Below the pieces are notes generated by a model, which did not search any database, was not told the DNA's origin, and was given only the letters and a program-made list of their open reading frames with translations. From Saccharomycopsis phalli (lineage: Eukaryota; Ascomycota; Saccharomycetes; Ascoideales; Saccharomycopsidaceae), in assembly GCA_020342235.1 (NCBI GenBank), contig CP073212.1, positions 62,001 to 126,000 on the forward strand: a DNA stretch of 64,000 nt, in the 5' to 3' direction. Position 1 is the first letter of the stretch, and every line of letters starts with the position of its first letter. Positions 40,799-49,803 of this stretch are shown in pieces. A program made the translations under genes and the position numbers.

Positions 40799-43700
40799 CT
40801 ATGGATCATCCATCATTCCAAGGCAAATGTCCATTTCCTCTGGATCCAACGCTTTGATGTACAAACACCGAGACAACAACTCAGGGTCCGACATAAAGGT
40901 GTAGAACTTGGAATACTGGATCTTGCCAATGATCTCTCGCACCACGGATGCCATACTGTGGAACTTGTCCCAGAAAACCATTTCGCCCTGCAGCGATTTT
41001 GGAAAGTTGCCCGTTTTCATATACTTGAGGGCAGCTTTCTTGCTGATGTAGCCCGGTTTCAAGAAATTCGACTGGAGTTCCGCCAAGTACAACCCAATGA
41101 ACGGGATCATGCCACAGTGCGCGACTGCGTTGCGGTTTATCTGGCGGATAGCCGCAAAATCGTTCATGGGGTTCACAAACTCCTCTAAAGTCTTGAACTT
41201 CGCTCGGTGCTCAAGATCGAGCCGCTCCCATGTGCTGGGCAAGTTGGAAATCTTCTCTGAGGTCAAAGCTAGTGCCACCTGGATCATGGTGGAGTAGTTT
41301 TGCAACACCCGACAGTGCATAGACACGTCTATAAACCTACAAATGACGGCAACGCGCTGGAGAACGTCATTGGTAAGCAACACTTCGGAGATAATCCAGT
41401 TGATTGTGAGATTGAACCGCGCCACAGCTAGCTGGATGCCCTTTATTTCCGTGTGAGCAAGCACCTCGACCCAAGATCCAAAATTGTCAAGCAGTTCTCC
41501 GTCCATCTCCACCAACTCGCGCCAGTCAATCTCCAATAGGCAGTCGCGCTCAATTAAGCAAAACTGCTCTGCCACTAGCTGAGCCAGGTATCCAAGGACA
41601 AACGGCACGTGGCCACGAACCAGAGCCAACGATGACGGCTGGAAGTCAGCAAAAACCGCAGAAACACGGTTCCCGTCAAGTCGCAGAACAATGTGCGGTA
41701 CTGTGGTGAATATTGTGCCCATTGGCTCGGTCATGAACCGGTTTTTCGTCTTCCAAGGCTCGGCAGATTTTATCGTAAGCCGGTCCACCTGTGCTTCGAT
41801 TGGCATCTTGGCTTCTGTTTCAAGAATCAGATTGTCCAACAACCGTCGGCTATCAAGACACTTTTTCCCCTCGAGCTTCAACAAGGCTACTCGGATTGGG
41901 TCTTCGCCCTGCAGTTCGTCAGGAATCGCAGCTAGTTTCGCGACAATCTCCTGATCTAGACCAGGTAGAAGATACGACTGCACAGAGAGCATGCTGATGT
42001 CTGATTTGTCGCGGGACATTGGACATGCTTCACTAAGATAGGACATGCTTGGGTGTAAGTATGACAATTCGTAGGAGAAGTCACGCATGTGGTTAGAAAG
42101 GTCGTGCAAACTGTCTGTGGACTGGGAGCTAGTGAGGACTTTTGAGATGCTGTGTGCCAGATCTTTTGAGGTGCCATGTAACAGATCTTTTGAGACGCCA
42201 TGTGCCAGCGACGAAAATTCATGACTGGAATACAACAGTTGCTTGGCAATATCTTTAATTGTCAGATCTTTGGAGATATTCTCACGCATTTGATTAGAAA
42301 GCCCGTGCAAATATGCCAGGTTGGCAAAACCGTATTCCAGCGTCACCGACGGCATCCCTAGATAATTTCCAGCAGCATGCTCGTGTGATTCCACCTGTAA
42401 TTCAGACACATTGCTGCCATTTTCGGTATCTTCGGCTGCTCGTATAGTCCCTGAATAAACAGATTCTCCCAATTCTTCCATTCCCTCCTCCAATCCTTTC
42501 AAACCTCCCTCGTTTCTATTTCCAAGATCCGTCGCCGACGAATTAAACGTGTCCTGGGTACCATTCTCAGAAAATACCGAACTCGGAACTAGCGAATCCT
42601 TTCTGGTCGAAATTGACGACAGGAAAAAGTCCACCTTGGACTTTATCTTTGTGTCAACATCGGCCATCTGCCGAAGATTCTTGAACCCCTTTTTGCCCTT
42701 GACCTGCCGCTCAAGTTCAATGCGAATCTTCTCAAAACTCTTGACCCTCTCAAGAACCCCTGGGTCGAGATTCTTGCGGACAGACTGAAGTGACGCCCGG
42801 GATAGTCTATCCATCAGCGACATTAGCCCTGAAAACCGCGCCTCGTCAAACACCATTGACGAAGTGATATCAACGGTACGCGACTCCTCCGATACTTCAA
42901 TCGACTCATTCCAGTCGATTTCAGCCACAGAGATGAACGAAATGCGGTTCTCTTTGGTGGGTGTCTCGATTTCCGACGAAGATCGGTGGAAAGAAAGCTC
43001 AGAGACTGACTCTTGCACCTCGAGATTCGAGAGGTAGTCTAGTTCCTCAATGACTCGAGCCGAGAGAAAGTCAACGGGAGATTCAGGAGAGTCTGACACA
43101 AGATCAGTAACTGAGTTTATATTAGTCGTTTTCTCTTCCTGCTCATCTGCCTCTTTCTTCTCCACTTGCTTGGTCCTCGGGGAAAACGTGCTCTTCCATT
43201 TCTTCAACATCCCACGCAACTTCTTTCGAGACGCATTTACCTCAAACGGTGCTTCCAAAACAGACTCGCTCTGTTCTGTTTTCTCACTCTGCTCTGTTTT
43301 CTCGCTCTTTTCCCTGGTTGACACACTAATCTCCACCTTCCCCGTGGAAAATATCTCAACGTTCTCACCACTAATAATCTTCCCCCTGTCTGGAACCATC
43401 ATGTTGAAATTCAACAACCGAACCTCGTTCTTGTTGCCAATTACTTCCGGCGCACGCTCTCGACCCAGATGGATCACACGAAACTCCGAAATGGAATTCA
43501 CATGATTCACGACGGCACAGTTCAATATCAAACTATTTCTCTGTCCCGGATCTACAGCGTTGGCCAATAAACTCCCAGCAACATTCAAGTTCTCGTCCCC
43601 ACCCGCGGTCACGTGATGCTCAATGCTCCCCAGCCATCCACGCAAGTTCCAATAGTTTTCGCAGAGGGTCGACCACACCTTTTTCAAGTCTAGTACGACA

Positions 43701-44227
43701 CAAAGACACATCCGGTCTACTAGAGACGTGCGGCTGTGCTGGTGGAGCCGATCCCCTAGTGAGTTCAAGTAAGAGGCCCATTTTTGACGGAGACCAAGGT
43801 CCGAAAGCCAGTCGTCTGGGAAATGGTTCAACATCCAGCTCCGGAGAACAGCAAAAACTCGTAGAAGCTGTTTTTTCGCCTGGTTGTACGCCTCCTCAGA
43901 CTCCAAGTCGTCAGCAAGCGTCAATGCGATACACCGATCCAAACGGGAAATGAGCTGGTCCAATATAGACTTGGCATCGGCGTACAAACGGAACGTCATG
44001 AAAAAATCTGCAGCAAATTGATAGTTGATCTGATTGGCGTCGCACAAGTACCCAATAATTGAGTCTAGAGAAGCCGCCACTAGCAATTCGTTAGTCGGCA
44101 TGGTATCCCCTGGCGCTGTGTCACGGAAAACCGCCTTTCCGTCACTGGAATAGTGCAAGCTATCGGTTCTCATATGGTTGCCATGTAAATTATTCACCAG
44201 TGCTGTTGTTGTCAAGTGCCAATCCAT
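40799..44227 (-). CDS. LTE1: Ras-family guanine nucleotide exchange factor, Lte1-like
   Basis: A 1142-residue protein. A RasGEF-N module is near residues 22-145 (TNELLVAASLDSIIGYL..., FFMTFRLYADAKSILDQLI). The catalytic RasGEF domain is at the C-terminus, about residues 875-1130, with QLVAEQFCLIERDCLLEIDWRELVE, IDVSMHCRVLQNYSTMIQVALAL and LPSTWERL. This N- and C-terminal arrangement around a long Ser/Glu-rich middle is that of yeast Lte1, which promotes mitotic exit at the bud cortex, rather than the shorter Bud5 or SH3-bearing Cdc25. The middle holds short HGxSKDL-type repeats near residues 690-720. I chose the ATG at 44227: upstream in-frame ATGs run through three CACGTG promoter elements. 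It is divergent from the GNT1-like gene. Confidence 0.82.
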   Translation of the reverse strand: MDWHLTTTALVNNLHGNHMRTDSLHYSSDGKAVFRDTAPGDTMPTNELLVAASLDSIIGYLCDANQINYQFAADFFMTFRLYADAKSILDQLISRLDRCIALTLADDLESEEAYNQAKKQLLRVFAVLRSWMLNHFPDDWLSDLGLRQKWASYLNSLGDRLHQHSRTSLVDRMCLCVVLDLKKVWSTLCENYWNLRGWLGSIEHHVTAGGDENLNVAGSLLANAVDPGQRNSLILNCAVVNHVNSISEFRVIHLGRERAPEVIGNKNEVRLLNFNMMVPDRGKIISGENVEIFSTGKVEISVSTREKSEKTEQSEKTEQSESVLEAPFEVNASRKKLRGMLKKWKSTFSPRTKQVEKKEADEQEEKTTNINSVTDLVSDSPESPVDFLSARVIEELDYLSNLEVQESVSELSFHRSSSEIETPTKENRISFISVAEIDWNESIEVSEESRTVDITSSMVFDEARFSGLMSLMDRLSRASLQSVRKNLDPGVLERVKSFEKIRIELERQVKGKKGFKNLRQMADVDTKIKSKVDFFLSSISTRKDSLVPSSVFSENGTQDTFNSSATDLGNRNEGGLKGLEEGMEELGESVYSGTIRAAEDTENGSNVSELQVESHEHAAGNYLGMPSVTLEYGFANLAYLHGLSNQMRENISKDLTIKDIAKQLLYSSHEFSSLAHGVSKDLLHGTSKDLAHSISKVLTSSQSTDSLHDLSNHMRDFSYELSYLHPSMSYLSEACPMSRDKSDISMLSVQSYLLPGLDQEIVAKLAAIPDELQGEDPIRVALLKLEGKKCLDSRRLLDNLILETEAKMPIEAQVDRLTIKSAEPWKTKNRFMTEPMGTIFTTVPHIVLRLDGNRVSAVFADFQPSSLALVRGHVPFVLGYLAQLVAEQFCLIERDCLLEIDWRELVEMDGELLDNFGSWVEVLAHTEIKGIQLAVARFNLTINWIISEVLLTNDVLQRVAVICRFIDVSMHCRVLQNYSTMIQVALALTSEKISNLPSTWERLDLEHRAKFKTLEEFVNPMNDFAAIRQINRNAVAHCGMIPFIGLYLAELQSNFLKPGYISKKAALKYMKTGNFPKSLQGEMVFWDKFHSMASVVREIIGKIQYSKFYTFMSDPELLSRCLYIKALDPEEMDICLGMMDDP

Positions 44228-44354
44228 GCCGATCCGCACGTGACGTAAACAATAGTCACGTGACAATGTGGAGGTCATTTGAAACGAGGACGATGTAACA
44301 CCGCGTGCATTGTCACGTGCTATATCTAGTGGTTTGCATTGCCTTGTTGAGATC
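44228..44354. promoter_or_regulatory. divergent promoter with three CACGTG sites
   Basis: 127 bp between the LTE1 and GNT1-like starts. CACGTG cores lie at 44237-44242, 44257-44262 (within GTCACGTGAC) and 44314-44319. The spacing suggests Cbf1-type factors act on both genes. Confidence 0.5.
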
Positions 44355-45722
44355 ATGGACATTATTCGCAAAGCGCAGCTTCACGATCCGCAGAATATCA
44401 TAGATTCTGACGATGAATACTTGTATGATGTCAAGAAGAAACAAAGAAACCCGACCCTGAGCTCCTTGCGGCTTCTCGTCAGGGGAGTCATAGCTTGTAC
44501 CTTGATGCTTGTGCTCTACCACATTTACACTCTGATTGCCTACACAACCTACAATTATTATGACTCCAATCGCCAGTATCTGGAAGCACTCAGTATCACT
44601 GAACGTGGAATTGCCCATTCTCAGGCCCAGGCTACCGAAACCGACTGGAGCGCACTTGCATATGTCTCGTATGCCACCAGCTTAAACTATCTCTGTGGGT
44701 CGATAATGATGTTCAAGAAGTTGCGGGTAGACTACAATTCCCCGGCGAAACTCATTATTTTCCATCTGATCACGGGTCTGTATTCCAGAGAAGACTACAC
44801 CGAGTTTCTTCATCAGTACCACTCAATTGCTAGCAAGTATAATATCACATTACAGCCGTTGGCCAGTATGACAGACTACACGGTACAAGACCTCAACTTC
44901 AAGGACAGTTTCCATAAACTCGAACTCTTCCAGTACGGCAAGTACGCTGCCTTGGATGGAATCTCGCGGTTCATTTATCTAGATAGCGACGTTTACTTGA
45001 ACGATAAGTTGGACGAGCTATTTTTCCTTCCTCAAAACACCGATATTGCATTGCCAGTCGCATACTGGCTCTCCGATCCACTGAAAAACCGCCACAACCT
45101 TCTCTCAAAATATCCCACCACCACTGAAAGAGGCGACTCGCGTGATACAATGGGGCTTCGTATCACTCGGGGGGTCGAGTGGTCCACCGCTTTGATGGTA
45201 GTTCGTCCAAGTACCCATTTAGCCCGTGCGGTTAACCGGCAATTGGCCCTTCGGGGCCTGAATGACTACGATATGGATATTATTAACCGAGTGATCCGTA
45301 GCAGAGACATGTCTGGAGCTCCAGAGATTTCTACATTGACTATTCCACATCGTGGGTATTTTATGATCACAGGCGACATTTTCTTGACGCCTCGGAACCG
45401 GTACTTTTATTTGGCAGATCCCCGGGACTTGCCGTTCCTAAACGACTATTCCTTACGTAAGTGCAAAGGATCCAGACCTCCGTACTGGTGTGATGCCGGT
45501 GCAGGGTTTTATAAAGAGATTTATAGGGCAAAGGTAGTTCATTTCTCCGACTTTCCTTTGCCAAAGCCATGGTATCAAGTTAAGGAGACTATTTCCTGCC
45601 GAGACAAAAATAGTGACGTCTTTGTCGAGAGATGTGAGGATTACAACGCCTGGGGGGATTTCCACAACAAGTTTATCCGTGATCGGATTGAAATTTGCGG
45701 ATTGCATCAGGAAATTGAATAA
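44355..45722 (+). CDS. GNT1: type II Golgi glycosyltransferase, Gnt1-like
   Basis: A 455-residue protein with a cytoplasmic N-tail and one membrane segment at about residues 40-64, then a lumenal catalytic domain. The metal-binding motif is LDSDVY in SRFIYLDSDVYLNDKLDELFFLP, and the fold is the GT8/glycogenin-like type. Later motifs include NDYDMDIINR and HRGYFMITGDIFLTPRNRYFYLAD. Yeast Gnt1 adds GlcNAc to mannan N-glycan side chains in the Golgi. The ATG at 44355 is chosen over 44310 because it starts the typical tail and lies after the promoter motifs. About six CTG codons occur, some in the membrane span. Donor sugar is inferred. Confidence 0.75.
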   Translation: MDIIRKAQLHDPQNIIDSDDEYLYDVKKKQRNPTLSSLRLLVRGVIACTLMLVLYHIYTLIAYTTYNYYDSNRQYLEALSITERGIAHSQAQATETDWSALAYVSYATSLNYLCGSIMMFKKLRVDYNSPAKLIIFHLITGLYSREDYTEFLHQYHSIASKYNITLQPLASMTDYTVQDLNFKDSFHKLELFQYGKYAALDGISRFIYLDSDVYLNDKLDELFFLPQNTDIALPVAYWLSDPLKNRHNLLSKYPTTTERGDSRDTMGLRITRGVEWSTALMVVRPSTHLARAVNRQLALRGLNDYDMDIINRVIRSRDMSGAPEISTLTIPHRGYFMITGDIFLTPRNRYFYLADPRDLPFLNDYSLRKCKGSRPPYWCDAGAGFYKEIYRAKVVHFSDFPLPKPWYQVKETISCRDKNSDVFVERCEDYNAWGDFHNKFIRDRIEICGLHQEIE

Positions 45723-48164
45723 GTTTGGAAGTGCATTAATATCTCGAATTTTTCGTCTTCCATGCTCATTGAATAGTATTTATCGATATTTAGCGGCCCG
45801 GTAATGTACTGTTATAATACTATATGTAGTTGGTTACAATGATTTCCGAGTAATTGCTATGTTAGGATAGTTATGTTTGTTGAAACCTGAAAACGCAAAA
45901 AAAAAAAATCCAATATTTTGGATATTCATAATATTTGTGTGCCTTTAGTATCGTATTTGACTGATGGGCCTGAGAATAGAACTCTATCAGATTTTACTAT
46001 TGACACACTTTGGCAAAACAAAATATGGCAGACTCTTGGCCTGATCATACGGCTATTTGACACCAGCGGGTTGGACAGCTTTGCATAGTTTATTCAATTT
46101 ACGATATTTATAATGGACAAACTTCGGTAACGTTGATTCTCAAGTGTGTCTTTGCGTAGGTAAGCTAGTATCTATAAATTAAATGTACCCAAGAAACTTT
46201 TAAACACAACCCATTTTCGCGATAAATGACCATCACTTCGTGGACAGGGTTGGCAGAAGACATATTTTAACGTAAAACAATATCTGACAAAGTATTTTAT
46301 CATTCCTTTGGAATTGAGCGATTGAGCCTTTTGATGTTCGTTGATGCTCAAATAGGAGACCCACTTGATCTTGTAATCTGTCGGTTCTAGCCTATTATGA
46401 CATTCGTGTGCATAAACTTGAATCTTTGGCAAGAGTTGAAACCTGATTGTCAGTATTCTTAACGCTCTATTCGAAATTTTTGTCTCATCTTACATAGAAT
46501 TCAAGTTGGAAGGTTAGCCAGTCAATGAAAGTATGTGCATAATGCAATTTAAAACACCCAAGACTCTAATTTTGAAATATCTTAAACACTGAAATTACTA
46601 TAATGTCAATATTTTGGCGTATTCTGATATAAAGTCGTAAATTATTTATGGTCAAATATTCCTTTAGCAGAGCATCCGCTCTTTGGAGAATATTTCCCTA
46701 GGCAATATTCTCTTGTATGCGCCTTTGGAAGCAAACTCTTCAGGGCAGGCAATACACCAATGCCATACCCACTACTGTTTGTTTTGTATTATTATTGTAT
46801 AAATTGCCACGTTTTGGTGGCATGCAAGGAATTAGAATGAAGTCATGTTATCACTGTAAAGTGCAGTGGGGTGGGACTCTTTGATGAGTTAAGTATCAAA
46901 TTAGTTCTAAATTAGGAAAAACATCAGTCTGAGTATTTATTTATGGGTTGTTGTGCCAATTAAAGTTGGTCATGGTTGTATATATGCTGCCAATTTGCCA
47001 GATTCTTAGGTTAGTCTACATTCCCATTCCACAGCCACGATTCTGGTACTAGACTTTAGCATCGTGCGTTCATAAAGTAATCGTACGATATCTTTATATA
47101 TAATGTATCGCATGACTAGTGCTAGAGGATATCTACGGCATTTTGTAAAAGATGCATTGGAGAGGCTGATTGGATGATTTTACCACGCAGAGTTTTAAAA
47201 TCTTTCAATAGATGCAAGTTCTGGCTTGAGTATGCTGATGGATGTTTAACTGCAGCTACAAAGTGAAACAAGTCAAGAATGTATAGTGCGGTTTAAATGA
47301 AACCCAGCCGATGAATGTGAAGAAACAGACTTTGTAGGTCGATAATTAGTCAATGGTTAGTTTATAAGGATTATTGTGAATGTTGTGTTATGAGGATATG
47401 ATTTTCAAACAAATTGAGTCTGCTGTGGGTCGATGATTATTGACTGTGCGGCGTTCAGGACTTTTGAATTAATCCGATGATGAATAGGACTCAATACAGG
47501 ATATGATTATACAGAGTATGATTGATACAGAGTATGATTGATACAGAGTATGATTTATACAGAGTATGAATTATACAGAGTATGATTTATACAGAGTATG
47601 AATTATACAGAGTATGATTTATACAGAGTATGATTTATACAGAGTATGATTTATACAGAGTATGATTTATACAGAGTATGATTTATACAGAGTATGATTT
47701 ATACAGAGTATGATTCAATTTAGACTAAGATAATACCACAGACCAAGACTCAATGCTACCAACACTCAATACAGACCAAGACTGACACTGGATATTGGAT
47801 AGCACGATTAGGATTGATGTACACACGAAATTGTCTATAGTGAGGGCACAGGGAGAATTGGGGCACAATATACTGGTTATCTGACACTGTGAATAGACAA
47901 GGAACATCTACTATTGGAAAACAAAGACCGATGATTATCTGAGATATATTGGTGAATATAAAGCGTGGCATCAGAACCAGAAAGAAAAGAAAGATGCAAA
48001 AAAGACAAGGAGATACGGGGAGAAGCAAACGTAATAGAATCTAGGCAGGTTAGTTCCAGTACAGGGCTATCGGCATAAATTCAATATACACCTAGGTCAG
48101 GGACCAAGAAATGAATAAAAATAAAACATTATGAAATGAAATCGTGATAATCATGTGTCCAGCG
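45723..48164. other. longest intergenic region, with 16-bp array
   Basis: 2.4 kb, AT-rich, between two convergent genes. Contains the 13-copy tandem array listed separately. Leftward frames at 46172, 47725 and 47756 show no protein-like features. No RNA gene recognised. Confidence 0.55.
47502..47715 (+). repeat. tandem repeat, 13 copies of a 16-bp unit
   Basis: The unit is TATGATTTATACAGAG. Thirteen TACAGAG words start at 47510 and recur every 16 bases to 47702 without a slip. Units vary at one position (TTTAT/TTGAT/AATTAT). Flanked by AATACAG remnants on the left side. Confidence 0.95.
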
Positions 48165-49679
48165 TCAGCCATCCAACCCGATGATGTCGCCGTTTTCGTA
48201 TGCGACCTTGACAATGTCAAACGCCTTGAGGAGTTTCCGTCTTGCGCCCAAGGCGGTGACGCCGATGTTTTCCAATTCTGCGTCGCTCAAATAGACCAAC
48301 TCCTTCCACTGGTAGTTTTCCAAGATCTTGGTGTACTTGTGGAGTCTGAGGTTTTTCAACCAAATGGGCAAGTCGTTCAAGTACTTCAACTCAATGAGCT
48401 CGAGGCTGTTGAGGCCCGGGGATTTTGGGGAGAGGAGCGCCAATGTCTGGTTGGTCAAGCGTTTTCCAGGGGTGCTTACCTCTGGTTCCAGCGCGGACTT
48501 GAGGGCCAGGGCGAGGTTCTTTGGTGGTGGGGAGACGGACTTTGGCTCGTCGAAGCGCTTTTTGTTGAAGGAGAACTTCAAGAGCGACTCGTCCTCTGGT
48601 TTGCTCCCTGTGCGCTTGCGGTTCAGAGGCAGCGACAAGATCGACTCGTCGTACTTTGTAGGGGTGCTGCGCACTGCGGGCCGCGAAAACGGCTTCGTCG
48701 GCCGGGGCTCATATGCGGTTTTCTTGAGGGCGTCCAATTTTGAGCGGGAGTTGATGGTGCTGAGGGCCTGGAGTTTGAGGCGGGTTTGTGGGTCCAAACC
48801 GTCCATTGAGTATTGCAGCGGGGTAATAGGCGAGTTTGGCGAAGCTAGTCCCGGGGCCAGAGCGACGGCGGTGTTTATTTGCAAGCTGTTGCTGCGTTTC
48901 CCGAGCGCCTGCTGACTGATTGGGGATAGGAGCCCCGGCGCAAGCACGTCGGAGGCGGTGTTGTTAGGGGTGGTGGTGACGGAGATGGAGGCTGCTTTTG
49001 TGTGCGAGCGCGTCTCGTTGGCGTAGCGCATTGCCTGGTTCTGGAGGAAGCCCGACTCGGTGAGCAATGGCGAAAACACCTGGTCCTTGGACGACGGCAC
49101 GTGCACCGAGCTTGATTTGTTGTGCTGGAAGCGCGGCGTCGGAGTGAAACTGTCCTCGAGGGACGTTGACGCCAACATGGAGTCGAGGTTCGAGGTTTCG
49201 CGCAGGGTGTCAGGTGGGGAGTCCAAGTCGTCGAAGCAGACGCGATTGATTTTCACCTTGAGGTAGTTGATGACGTCGGTCAGGTGGTGTGGCGAGAACA
49301 AGAGGCAGTCGATCAACTCGTCAATGAACAACTGCTTGTCGCGCAACAGCCGCTCGTCAAGCCACAGCTTGAGGCGGGCGACCTGCTGCGCCACGCCGTC
49401 GTCGTCGTCCTTGGCGAGGGAGAAGTCCAAGTTGAGGGCCCAGTCCAGGCCCAAGTTCAGGTAGTTTGACTTGCCAAACAACGGCTTTGTGCCCTTGTCG
49501 AAGCCGTAGCGGGACGCTGGCGGGGACAAAATTGCCATTGCCGTCAGCGGCGACGCGGCAACTGTCTGCGGTTTCACAAACGAGGAGCCGTATCGGGAGT
49601 CCACAAACAGAACTGACTGGGACTTTCCGTGAAGGCCCAGCGGCTCAGACAAGAAGCTCTTTTGGTTGTACGCTGACAT
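48165..49679 (-). CDS. VTS1: SAM-domain RNA-binding protein Vts1
   Basis: A 504-residue protein, close to the yeast length (523). The C-terminal SAM domain is at about residues 432-500, with LPIWLKNLRLHKYTKILENY, WKELVYLSDAELENIGVTALGARRKLL and then AFDIV. It is of the Smaug type, which binds RNA hairpins with a CNGG loop and recruits the Ccr4-Not deadenylase. The rest is Ser/Pro/Thr-rich and probably disordered, with a conserved N-terminal block (LDWALNLDFSL..., a D/E-rich helix). Leu codons in the SAM domain are TTG or CTC, never CTG. The start is the ATG at 49679. It is divergent from PDE2 over 124 bp. Confidence 0.95.
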   Translation of the reverse strand: MSAYNQKSFLSEPLGLHGKSQSVLFVDSRYGSSFVKPQTVAASPLTAMAILSPPASRYGFDKGTKPLFGKSNYLNLGLDWALNLDFSLAKDDDDGVAQQVARLKLWLDERLLRDKQLFIDELIDCLLFSPHHLTDVINYLKVKINRVCFDDLDSPPDTLRETSNLDSMLASTSLEDSFTPTPRFQHNKSSSVHVPSSKDQVFSPLLTESGFLQNQAMRYANETRSHTKAASISVTTTPNNTASDVLAPGLLSPISQQALGKRSNSLQINTAVALAPGLASPNSPITPLQYSMDGLDPQTRLKLQALSTINSRSKLDALKKTAYEPRPTKPFSRPAVRSTPTKYDESILSLPLNRKRTGSKPEDESLLKFSFNKKRFDEPKSVSPPPKNLALALKSALEPEVSTPGKRLTNQTLALLSPKSPGLNSLELIELKYLNDLPIWLKNLRLHKYTKILENYQWKELVYLSDAELENIGVTALGARRKLLKAFDIVKVAYENGDIIGLDG

Positions 49680-49803
49680 GAATGAACAAGTCGCTCCCGC
49701 CAGCGGGAAAAAACTGCATATCATTACCCGGACATATTACATAAGCAGGAAAGGGAGCCGTTTCTTTTTTACAAACCAGCGGGCGCCTTGGTTTTTCACC
49801 ATC

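Noticed and set aside
44228-44371. Extended N-terminus for LTE1
   Set aside because: The extra residues cover three CACGTG sites and overlap the GNT1-like start; the ATG at 44227 is more economical.
49680-49803. N-terminal extension of PDE2 to an ATG at 49666
   Set aside because: The extension runs through the VTS1 start and the shared promoter; the family N-terminus fits the ATG at 49804.
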